DNA from: Eledone cirrhosa
Lineage: Eukaryota; Mollusca; Cephalopoda; Octopoda; Eledonidae
Direction: 5' to 3'
Assembly (NCBI GenBank): GCA_964016885.1
Contig: OZ024740.1
Coordinates: 204,076,929 to 204,140,928, forward strand
Length of the DNA: 64,000 nt
Made by a program: the position numbers and the translations under genes. The notes beneath the pieces are model-generated. The model worked only from the letters and a program-made list of their open reading frames with translations, was not told the DNA's origin and did no database searches. Below are positions 27,801 to 41,400 of this stretch, in pieces (the stretch's first letter is position 1; each line of letters opens with the position of its first letter).

Positions 27801-29461
27801 GAATACCACTGTCTGGGTGTGTTGTATCTACAGATATAGAGATATATACTGGACAGTAGAGAGACGTTACATTATGTCCCCTACCATTGAATACCACTGT
27901 CACGGTGTGTTGTATCTACAAGTATAGAGATATACACTGGACAGTAGAGAGACGTTACTCTATGTCCCCTAACATTGAATACCACTGTCAGGGTGTTTTG
28001 TATCTACAGGTATAGAGATATATACTGGACAGTAGAGGGGTTACACTATGTCCCCTACCATTGAATACCACTGTCAGGGTGTGTTGTATCTACAGATATA
28101 GAGATATATACTGGACAGTAGAGGGGTTACACTATGTCCCCTACCATTGAATACCACTGTCAGGGTGTGTTGTATCTACAGGTATAGAGATATACACTGG
28201 ACAGTAGAGAGACGTTACATTATGTCCCCTACCATTGAATACCACTGTCAGGGTGTGTTGTATCTACAGATATAGAGATATATACTGGACAGTAGAGGGG
28301 TTACACTATGTCCCCTACCATGGAATACCACTGTCAGGGTGTGTTGTATCTACAGATATAGAGATATATACTGGACAGTAGAGAGACGTTACACTATGTC
28401 CCCTACCATTGAATACCACTGTCAGGGTGTGTTGTATCTACAGATATAGAGATATATACTGGACAGTAGAGGGGTTACACTATGTCCCCTACCATTGAAT
28501 ACCACTGTCAGGGTGTGTTGTATCTACAGATATAGAGATATATACTGGACAGTAGAGAGACGTTACACTATGTACCCTAACATGGAATACCACTGTCAGG
28601 GTGTGTTGTATCTACAGATGTAGAGATATATACTGGATAAAAGAGAGACGTTACACTATGTCCCCTACCATTGAATACCACTGTCTGGGTGTGTTGTATC
28701 TACAGATGTAGAGATATATACTGGACAGTAGAGAGACGTTACACTATGTCCCCTACCATTGAATACCACTGTCAGGGTGTGTTGTATCTAAAGATGTAGA
28801 GATATATACTGGACAGTAGAGAGACGTTACACTATGTCCCCTACCATTGAATACCACTGTCAGGGTGTGTTGTATCTACAAGTATAGAGATATATACTGG
28901 ACAGTAGAGAGACGTTACACTATGTCCCCTACCATGGAATACCACTGTCAGGGTGTGTTGTATCTACAGATATAGAGATATATACTGGACAGTGGAGAGA
29001 CGTTACACTATGTCCCTACCATTGAATACCACTGTCAGGGTGTGTTGTATCTACAGATGTAGAAATATATACTGGTCAGTAGAGAGACGTTACACTATGT
29101 CCCCTACCATGGAATACCACTGTCAGGGAGTATTGTATCTACAGATATAGAGATATATACTGGACAGTAGAGAGACGTTACACTATGTCCCCTACCATTG
29201 AATACCACTGTCAGGGTGTGTTGTATCTACAGATATAGAGATATATACTGGACAGTAGAGGGGTTACACTATGTCCCCTACCATTGAATACCACTGTCAG
29301 GGTGTGTTGTATCTACAGATATAGAGATATATACTGGACAGTAGAGAGACGTTACACTATGTCCCCTACCATTGAACACCACTGTCAGGGTGTGTTGTAT
29401 CTACAGATATAGAGATATATACTGGACAGTAGAGGGGTTACACTATGTCCCCTAACATGGA

Positions 29462-32400
29462 ATACCACTGTCAGGGTGTGTTGTATCTACAGATATAGAG
29501 ATATATACTGGATAAAAGAGAGACGTTACACTATGTCCCCTATCATTGAACACCACTGTCAGGGTGTGTTGTATCTACAGATGTAGAGATATATACTGGA
29601 CAGTAGAGAGACGTTACACTATGTCCCCTACCTTTGAATACTACTGTCAGTGTTTGTTGTATCTACAGCTATAGAGATATACACTGGACAGTAGAGAGAT
29701 GTTATACTATGTCCCCTAAAATGGAATACTACTGTCAGGGTGTGTTGTATCTACAAGTATAGAGATATACACTGGACAGTAGAGAGACGTTACACTATGT
29801 CCCCTACCATTGAATACCACTGTCAGGGTGTGTTGTATCTACAGATATAGAGATATATACTGGACAGTAGAAAGACGTTACACTATGTCCCCTACCATTG
29901 AATACCAATGTCAGGGTGTGTTGTATCTACAAGTATAGAAATATACACTGGACAGTAGAGAGACGTTACTCTATGTCCCCTACCATTGAATACCACTGTC
30001 AGGGTGTGTTGTATCTACAGGTATAGAGATATATACTGGACAGTAGAGAGACGTTACACTATGTCCCGTACCATTCAATACCACTGTCAGGGTGTGTTGT
30101 ATCTACAGGTATAGAGATATATACTGGATAGTAGAGAGACGTTACACTATGTCCACTACCATTGAATACCACTGTCAGGGTGTGTTGTATCTACAGGTAT
30201 AGAGATATATACTGGACAGTAGAGAGACGTTACACTATGTCCCCTACCATTCAATACCACTGTCAGGGTGTTTGTATCTACAGGTATAGAGATATATACC
30301 GGATAGTAGAGAGACGTTACACTATGTCCACTACCATTGAATACCACTGTCAGGGTGTGTTGTATCTACAGATATAGAGATATATACTGGACAGTAGAGA
30401 GACGTTACACTATGTCCCCTACCATTGAATACCACTGTCTGGGTGTGTTGTATCTACAGATATAGAGATATATACTGGACAGTAGAGAGACGTTACATTA
30501 TGTCCCCTACCATTGAATACCACTGTCACGGTGTGTTGTATCTACAAGTATAGAGATATACACTGGACAGTAGAGAGACGTTACTCTATGTCCCCTAACA
30601 TTGAATACCACTGTCAGGGTGTGTTGTATCTACAGATATAGAGATATATACTGGACAGTAGAGGGGTTACACTATGTCCCCTACCATTGAATACCACTGT
30701 CATGGTGTGTTGTATCTACAGATATAGAGATATATACTGGACAGTAGAGGGGTTACACTATGTCCCCTACCATTGAATACCACTGTCAGGGTGTGTTGTA
30801 TCTACAAGTATAGAGATATACACTGGACAGTAGAGAGACGTTACTCTATGTCCCCTACCATTGAATACCACTGTCAGGGTGTGTTGTATCTACAGATATA
30901 GAGATATATACTGGACAGTAGAGGGGTTACACTATGTCCCCTACCATTGAATACCACTGTCAGGGTGTGTTGTATCTACAGATATAGAGATATATACTGG
31001 ACAGTAGAGGGGTTACACTATGTCCCCTACCATTGAATACCACTGTCAGGGTGTGTTGTATCTACAGGTATAGAGATATACACTGGACAGTAGAGAGACG
31101 TTACATTATGTCCCCTACCATTGAATACCACTGTCAGGGTGTGTTGTATCTACAAGTATAGAGATATATACTGGACAGTAGAGGGGTTACACTATGTCCC
31201 CTACCATGGAATACCACTGTCAGGGTGTGTTGTATCTACAGATATAGAGATATATACTGGACAGTAGAGAGACGTTACACTATGTCCCCTACCATTGAAT
31301 ACCACTGTCAGGGTGTGTTGTATCTACAGATATAGAGATATATACTGGACAGTAGAGGGGTTACACTATGTCCCCTACCATTGAATACCACTGTCAGGGT
31401 GTGTTGTATCTACAGATATAGAGATATATACTGGACAGTAGAGAGACGTTACACTATGTACCCTAACATGGAATACCACTGTCAGGGTGTGTTGTATCTA
31501 CAGATATAGAGATATATACTGGATAAAAGAGAGACGTTACACTATGTCCCCTATCATTGAACACCACTGTCAGGGTGTGTTGTATCTACAGATGTAGAGA
31601 TATATACTGGATAGTAGAGAGACGTTACACTATGTCCCCTACCATTGAATACCACTGTCAGGGTGTGTTGTATCTACAGATGTAGAGATATATACTGGAT
31701 AGTAGAGAGACGTTACACTATGTCCCCTACCATTGAATACCAATGTCAGGGTGTGTTGTATCTACAAGTATAGAAATATACACTGGACAGTAGAGAGACG
31801 TTACACTATGTCCCCTACCATACAATACCACTGTCAGGGTGTGTTGTATCTACAGGTATAGAGATATATACTGGATAGTAGAGAGACGTTACACTATGTC
31901 CACTACCATTGAATACCACTGTCAGGGTGTGTCGTATCTACAGGTATAGAGATATATACTGGACAGTAGAGAGACGTTACACTATGTCCCCTACCATTCA
32001 ATACCACTGTCAGGGTGTTTGTATCTACAGGTATAGAGATATATACCGGATAGTAGAGAGACGTTACACTATGTCCACTACCATTGAATACCACTGTCAG
32101 GGTGTGTTGTATCTACAGATATAGAGATATATACTGGACAGTAGAGAGACGTTACACTATGTCCCCTACCATTGAATACCACTGTCTGGGTGTGTTGTAT
32201 CTACAGATATAGAGATATATACTGGACAGTAGAGAGACGTTACATTATGTCCCCTACCATTGAATACCACTGTCACGGTGTGTTGTATCTACAAGTATAG
32301 AGATATACACTGGACAGTAGAGAGACGTTACTCTATGTCCCCTAACATTGAATACCACTGTCAGGGTGTGTTGTATCTACAGATATAGAGATATATACTG

Positions 32401-35400
32401 GACAGTAGAGGGGTTACACTATGTCCCCTACCATTGAATACCTCTGTCATGGTGTGTTGTATCTACAGATATAGAGATATATACTGGACAGTAGAGGGGT
32501 TACACTATGTCCCCTACCATTGAATACCACTGTCAGGGTGTGTTGTATCTACAAGTATAGAGATATACACTGGACAGTAGAGAGACGTTACTCTATGTCC
32601 CCTACCATTGAATACCACTGTCAGGGTGTGTTGTATCTACAGATATAGAGATATATACTGGACAGTAGAGGGGTTACACTATGTCCCCTACCATTGAATA
32701 CCACTGTCAGGGTGTGTTGTATCTACAGATATAGAGATATATACTGGACAGTAGAGGGGTTACACTATGTCCCCTACCATTGAATACCACTGTCAGGGTG
32801 TGTTGTATCTACAGGTATAGAGATATACACTGGACAGTAGAGAGACGTTACATTATGTCCCCTACCATTGAATACCACTGTCAGGGTGTGTTGTATCTAC
32901 AAGTATAGAGATATATACTGGACAGTAGAGGGGTTACACTATGTCCCCTACCATGGAATACCACTGTCAGGGTGTGTTGTATCTACAGATATAGAGATAT
33001 ATACTGGACAGTAGAGAGACGTTACACTATGTCCCTTACCATTGAATACCACTGTCAGGGTGTGTTGTATCTACAGATATAGAGATATATACTGGACAGT
33101 AGAGGGGTTACACTATGTCCCCTACCATTGAATACCACTGTCAGGGTGTGTTGTATCTACAGATATAGAGATATATACTGGACAGTAGAGAGACGTTACA
33201 CTATGTACCCTAACATGGAATACCACTGTCAGGGTGTGTTGTATCTACAGATATAGAGATATATACTGGATAAAAGAGAGACGTTACACTATGTCCCCTA
33301 TCATTGAACACCACTGTCAGGGTGTGTTGTATCTACAGATGTAGAGATATATACTGGATAGTAGAGAGACGTTACACTATGTCCCCTACCATTGAATACC
33401 ACTGTCAGGGTGTGTTGTATCTACAGATGTAGAGATATATACTGGATAGTAGAGAGACGTTACACTATGTCCCCTACCATTGAATACCAATGTCAGGGTG
33501 TGTTGTATCTACAAGTATAGAAATATACACTGGACAGTAGAGAGACGTTACACTATGTCCCCTACCATACAATACCACTGTCAGGGTGTGTTGTATCTAC
33601 AGGTATAGAGATATATACTGGATAGTAGAGAGACGTTACACTATGTCCACTACCATTGAATACCACTGTCAGGGTGTGTTGTATCTACAGGTATAGAGAT
33701 ATATACTGGACAGTAGAGAGACGTTACACTATGTCCCCTACCATTCAATACCACTGTCAGGGTGTTTGTATCTACAGGTATAGAGATATATACCGGATAG
33801 TAGAGAGACGTTACACTATGTCCACTACCATTGAATACCACTGTCAGGGTGTGTTGTATCTACAGATATAGAGATATATACTGGACAGTAGAGAGACGTT
33901 ACACTATGTCCCCTACCATTGAATACCACTGTCTGGGTGTGTTGTATCTACAGATATAGAGATATATACTGGACAGTAGAGAGACGTTACATTATGTCCC
34001 CTACCATTGAATACCACTGTCACGGTGTGTTGTATCTACAAGTATAGAGATATACACTGGACAGTAGAGAGACGTTACTCTATGTCCCCTAACATTGAAT
34101 ACCACTGTCAGGGTGTGTTGTATCTACAGATATAGAGATATATACTGGACAGTAGAGGGGTTACACTATGTCCCCTACCATTGAATACCACTGTCATGGT
34201 GTGTTGTATCTACAGATATAGAGATATATACTGGACAGTAGAGGGGTTACACTATGTCCCCTACCATTGAATACCACTGTCAGGGTGTGTTGTATCTACA
34301 AGTATAGAGATATACACTGGACAGTAGAGAGACGTTACTCTATGTCCCCTACCATTGAATACCACTGTCAGGGTGTGTTATATCTACAGATATAGAGATA
34401 TATACTGGACAGTAGAGGGGTTACACTATGTCCCCTACCATTGAATACCAGTGTCAGGGTGTGTTGTATCTACAGATATAGAGATATATACTGGACAGTA
34501 GAGGGGTTACACTATGTCCCCTACCATTGAATACCACTGTCAGGGTGTGTTGTATCTACAGGTATAGAGATATACACTGGACAGTAGAGAGACGTTACAT
34601 TATGTCCCCTACCATTGAATACCACTGTCAGGGTGTGTTGTATCTACAAGTATAGAGATATATACTGGACAGTAGAGGGGTTACACTATGTCCCCTACCA
34701 TGGAATACCACTGTCAGGGTGTGTTGTATCTACAGATATAGAGATATATACTGGACAGTAGAGAGACGTTACACTATGTCCCCTACCATTGAATACCACT
34801 GTCAGGGTGTGTTGTATCTACAGATATAGAGATATATACTGGACAGTAGAGGGGTTACACTATGTCCCCTACCATTGAATACCACTGTCAGGGTGTGTTG
34901 TATCTACAGATATAGAGATATATACTGGACAGTAGAGAGACGTTACACTATGTACCCTAACATGGAATACCACTGTCAGGGTGTGTTGTATCTACAGATA
35001 TAGAGATATATACTGGATAAAAGAGAGACGTTACACTATGTCCCCTATCATTGAACACCACTGTCAGGGTGTGTTGTATCTACAGATGTAGAGATATATA
35101 CTGGATAGTAGAGAGACGTTACACTATGTCCCCTACCATTGAATACCACTGTCAGGGTGTGTTGTATCTACAGATGTAGAGATATATACTGGATAGTAGA
35201 GAGACGTTACACTATGTCCCCTACCATTGAATACCAATGTCAGGGTGTGTTGTATCTACAAGTATAGAAATATACACTGGACAGTAGAGAGACGTTACAC
35301 TATGTCCCCTACCATACAATACCACTGTCAGGGTGTGTTGTATCTACAGGTATAGAGATATATACTGGATAGTAGAGAGACGTTACACTATGTCCACTAC

Positions 35401-38400
35401 CATTGAATACCACTGTCAGGGTGTGTTGTATCTACAGGTATAGAGATATATACTGGACAGTAGAGAGACGTTACACTATGTCCCCTACCATTCAATACCA
35501 CTGTCAGGGTGTGTTGTATCTAGAGATGTAGAGATATATACTGGACAGTAGAGAGACGTTACACTATGTCCACTACCATTGAATACCACTGTCAGGGTGT
35601 GTTGTATCTACAGATATAGAGATATATACTGGACAGTAGAGAGACGTTACACTATGTCCCCTACCATTGAATACCACTGTCTGGGTGTGTTGTATCTACA
35701 GATATTGAGATATATACTGGACAGTAGAGAGACGTTACATTATGTCCCCTACCATTGAATACCACTGTCACGGTGTGTTGTATCTACAAGTATAGAGATA
35801 TACACTGGACAGTAGAGAGACGTTACTCTATGTCCCCTAACATTGAATACCACTGTCAGGGTGTTTTGTATCTACAGATATAGAGATATATACTGGACAG
35901 TAGAGAGACGTTACACTATGTCCCCTACCATTCAATACCACTGTCAGGGTGTGTTGTATCTACAGATATAGAGATATATACTGGACAGTAGAGAGACGTT
36001 ACATTATGTCCCCTACCATTGAATACCACTGTCAGGGTGTGTTGTATCTACAGATATAGAGATATATACTGGACAGTAGAGGGGTTACACTATGTCCCCT
36101 ACCATTGAATACCACTGTCAGGGTGTGTTGTATCTACAGGTATAGAGATATATACTGGACAGTAGAGGGGTTACACTATGTCCCCTACCATTGAATACCA
36201 CTGTCAGGGTGTGTTGTATCTACAGGTATAGAGATATACACTGGACAGTAGAGAGACGTTACATTATGTCCCCTACTATTGAATACCACTGTCAGGGTGT
36301 GTTGTATCTACAGATATAGAGATATATACTGGACAGTAGAGAGACGTTACACTATGTCCCTACCATTGAATACCACTGTCAGGGTGTGTTGTATCTACAG
36401 ATATAGAGATATATACTGGACAGTAGAGAGACGTTACACTATGTCCCCTACCATTGAATACCACTGTCTGGGTGTGTTGTATCTACAGATGTAGAGATAT
36501 ATACTGAACAGTAGAGAGACGTTACACTATGTCCCCTACCATTCAATACCATTGTCAGGGTGTGTTGTATCTACAGGTATAGAGATATATACTGGATAGT
36601 AGAGAGACGTTACACTATGTCCCCTACCATTGAATACCACTGTCTGGGTGTGTTGTATCTACAAGTATAGAGATATATACTGGATAGTAGCGAGACGTTC
36701 CACTATGTCCCCTACCATTGAATACCACTGTCAGGGTGTGTTGTATCTACAGATATAGAGATATATACTGGACAGTAGAGAGACGTTACACTATGTAACC
36801 TAACATGGAATACCACTGTCAGGGTGTGTTGTATCTACAGATATAGAGATATATACTGGATAAAAGAGAGACGTTACACTATGTCCCCTATCATTGAACA
36901 CCACTGTCAGGGTGTGTTGTATCTACAGATGTAGAGATATATACTGGGCAGTAGAGAGACGTTACACTATGTCCCCTACCATTCAATACCACTGTATGGG
37001 TGTGTTGTATCTACAGCTATAGAGATATACACTGGACAGTAGAGAGACGTTACACTATGTCCCCTACCATTCAATACCACTGTATGGGTGTGTTGTATCT
37101 ACAGCTATAGAGATATATACTGGACAGTAGAGAGACGTTACACTATGTCCCCTACCATTGAATACCACTGTCAGGGTATGTTGTATCTACAGCTATAGAG
37201 ATATACACTGGACAGTAGAGAGATGTTATACTATGTCCCCTAAAATGGAATACTACTGTCAGGGTGTGTTGTATCTACAGCTATAGAGATATATACTGGA
37301 CAGTAGAGGGGTTACACTATGTCCCCTACCATTGAATACCACTGTCAGGGTGTGTTGTATCTACAGGTATAGAGATATACACTGGACAGTAGAGAGACGT
37401 TACATTATGTCCCCTACCATTGAATACCAATGTCAGGGTGTGTTGTATCTACAAGTATAGAAATATACACTGGACAGTAGAGAGACGTTACTCTATGTCC
37501 CCTACCATACAATACCACTGTCAGGGTGTGTTGTATCTACAGGTATAGAGATATATACTGGATAGTAGAGAGACGTTACACTATGTCCACTACCATTGAA
37601 TACCACTGTCAGGGTGTGTTGTATCTACAGGTATAGAGATATATACTGGACAGTAGAGAGACGTTACACTATGTCCACTACCATTGAATACCACTGTCAG
37701 GGTGTGTTGTATCTACAGGTATAGAGATATATACTGGACAGTAGAGAGACGTTACACTATGTCCCCTACCATTCAATACCACTGTCAGGGTGTTTGTATC
37801 TACAGGTATAGAGATATATACCGGACAGTAGAGAGACGTTACACTATGTCCACTACCATTGAATACCACTGTCAGGGTGTGTTGTATCTACAGATATAGA
37901 GATATATACTGGACAGTAGAGAGACGTTACACTATGTCCCCTACCATTGAATACCACTGTCTGGGTGTGTTGTATCTACAGATATAGAGATATATACTGG
38001 ACAGTAGAGAGACGTTACATTATGTCCCCTACCATTGAATACCACTGTCACGGTGTGTTGTGTCTACAAGTATAGAGATATACACTGGACAGTAGAGAGA
38101 CGTTACTCTATGTCCCCTAACATTGAATACCACTGTCAGGGTGTTTTGTATCTACAGATATAGAGATATATACTGGACAGTAGAGGGGTTACACTATGTC
38201 CCCTACCATTGAATACCACTGTCAGGGTGTGTTGTATCTACAGATATAGAGATATATACTGGACAGTAGAGGGGTTACACTATGTCCCCTACCATTGAAT
38301 ACCACTGTCAGGGTGTGTTGTATCTACAGATATAGAGATATATACTGGACAGTAGAGAGACGTTACACTATGTACCCTACCATTGAATACCACTGTCAGG

Positions 38401-41400
38401 GTGTGTTGTATCTACAGATATAGAGATATATACTGGACAGTAGAGAGACGTTACACTATGTCCCCTACCATTGAATACCAATGTCAGGGTGTGTTGTATC
38501 TACAAGTATAGAAATATACACTGGACAGTAGAGAGACGTTACACTATGTCCCCTACCATACAATACCACTGTCAGGGTGTGTTGTATCTACAGATATAGA
38601 GATATATACTGGATAAAAGAGAGACGTTACACTATGTCCCCTATCATTGAACACCACTGTCAGGGTGTGTTGTATCTACAGATGTAGAGATATATACTGG
38701 GCAGTAGAGAGACGTTACACTATGTCCCCTACCTTTGAATACTACTGTCAGTGTTTGTTGTATCTACAGCTATAGAGATATACACTGGACAGTAGAGAGA
38801 TGTTATACTATGTCCCCTAAAATGGAATACTACTGTCAGGGTGTGTTGTATCTACAAGTATAGAGATATACACTGGACAGTAGAGAGACGTTACACTATG
38901 TCCCCTACCATTGAATACCACTGTCAGGGTGTGTTGTATCTACAGATATAGAGATATATACTGGACAGTAGAAAGACGTTACACTATGTCCCCTACCATT
39001 GAATACCAATGTCAGGGTGTGTTGTATCTACAAGTATAGAAATATACACTGGACAGTAGAGAGACGTTACTCTATGTCCCCTACCATTGAATACCACTGT
39101 CAGGGTGTGTTGTATCTACAGGTATAGAGATATATACTGGACAGTAGAGAGACGTTACACTATGTCCCGTACCATTCAATACCACTGTCAGGGTGTGTTG
39201 TATCTACAGGTATAGAGATATATACTGGATAGTAGAGAGACGTTACACTATGTCCACTACCATTGAATACCACTGTCAGGGTGTGTTGTATCTACAGGTA
39301 TAGAGATATATACTGGACAGTAGAGAGACGTTACACTATGTCCCCTACCATTCAATACCACTGTCAGGGTGTTTGTATCTACAGGTATAGAGATATATAC
39401 CGGATAGTAGAGAGACGTTACACTATGTCCACTACCATTGAATACCACTGTCAGGGTGTGTTGTATCTACAGATATAGAGATATATACTGGACAGTAGAG
39501 AGACGTTACACTATGTCCCCTACCATTGAATACCACTGTCTGGGTGTGTTGTATCTACAGATATAGAGATATATACTGGACAGTAGAGAGACGTTACATT
39601 ATGTCCCCTACCATTGAATACCACTGTCACGGTGTGTTGTATCTACAAGTATAGAGATATACACTGGACAGTAGAGAGACGTTACTCTATGTCCCCTAAC
39701 ATTGACTACCACTGTCAGGGTGTGTTGTATCTACAGATATAGAGATATATACTGGACAGTAGAGGGGTTACACTATGTCCCCTACCATTGAATACCACTG
39801 TCATGGTGTGTTGTATCTACAGATATAGAGATATATACTGGACAGTAGAGGGGTTACACTATGTCCCCTACCATTGAATACCACTGTCAGGGTGTGTTGT
39901 ATCTACAAGTATAGAGATATACACTGGACAGTAGAGAGACGTTACTCTATGTCCCCTACCATTGAATACCACTGTCAGGGTGTGTTGTATCTACAGATAT
40001 AGAGATATATACTGGACAGTAGAGGGGTTACACTATGTCCCCTACCATTGAATACCACTGTCAGGGTGTGTTGTATCTACAGATATAGAGATATATACTG
40101 GACAGTAGAGGGGTTACACTATGTCCCCTACCATTGAATACCACTGTCAGGGTGTGTTGTATCTACAGGTATAGAGATATACACTGGACAGTAGAGAGAC
40201 GTTACATTATGTCCCCTACCATTGAATACCACTGTCAGGGTGTGTTGTATCTACAAGTATAGAGATATATACTGGACAGTAGAGGGGTTACACTATGTCC
40301 CCTACCATGGAATACCACTGTCAGGGTGTGTTGTATCTACAGATATAGAGATATATACTGGACAGTAGAGAGACGTTACACTATGTCCCCTACCATTGAA
40401 TACCACTGTCAGGGTGTGTTGTATCTACAGATATAGAGATATATACTGGACAGTAGAGGGGTTACACTATGTCCCCTACCATTGAATACCACTGTCAGGG
40501 TGTGTTGTATCTACAGATATAGAGATATATACTGGACAGTAGAGAGACGTTACACTATGTACCCTAACATGGAATACCACTGTCAGGGTGTGTTGTATCT
40601 ACAGATATAGAGATATATACTGGATAAAAGAGAGACGTTACACTATGTCCCCTATCATTGAACACCACTGTCAGGGTGTGTTGTATCTACAGATGTAGAG
40701 ATATATACTGGATAGTAGAGAGACGTTACACTATGTCCCCTACCATTGAATACCACTGTCAGGGTGTGTTGTATCTACAGATGTAGAGATATATACTGGA
40801 TAGTAGAGAGACGTTACACTATGTCCCCTACCATTGAATACCAATGTCAGGGTGTGTTGTATCTACAAGTATAGAAATATACACTGGACAGTAGAGAGAC
40901 GTTACACTATGTCCCCTACCATACAATACCACTGTCAGGGTGTGTTGTATCTACAGGTATAGAGATATATACTGGATAGTAGAGAGACGTTACACTATGT
41001 CCACTACCATTGAATACCACTGTCAGGGTGTGTTGTATCTACAGGTATAGAGATATATACTGGACAGTAGAGAGACGTTACACTATGTCCCCTACCATTC
41101 AATACCACTGTCAGGGTGTGTTGTATCTAGAGATGTAGAGATATATACTGGACAGTAGAGAGACGTTACACTATGTCCACTACCATTGAATACCACTGTC
41201 AGGGTGTGTTGTATCTACAGATATAGAGATATATACTGGACAGTAGAGAGACGTTACACTATGTCCCCTACCATTGAATACCACTGTCTGGGTGTGTTGT
41301 ATCTACAGATATTGAGATATATACTGGACAGTAGAGAGACGTTACATTATGTCCCCTACCATTGAATACCACTGTCACGGTGTGTTGTATCTACAAGTAT

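Larger units (their letters stand above)
14606..30044 (+). repeat. Large tandem segmental duplication, 7,545 / 7,894 bp
   Basis: Copy 1 is about 14,606-22,150 and copy 2 about 22,151-30,044. Offset is 7,545 at the start (TCATTAG at 15,303 and 22,848), 7,809 after three extra monomers (264 bp) in copy 2 near 24,580-24,850, 7,808 after an extra A in copy 1 near 21,021, and 7,894 after one extra 86-bp unit in copy 2 near 29,400. Each copy holds a family A to family B switch, so this single event explains the A-B-A-B layout of 1-30 kb. Both junctions fall in the shared string GACAGTAGAG. Confidence 0.9.
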
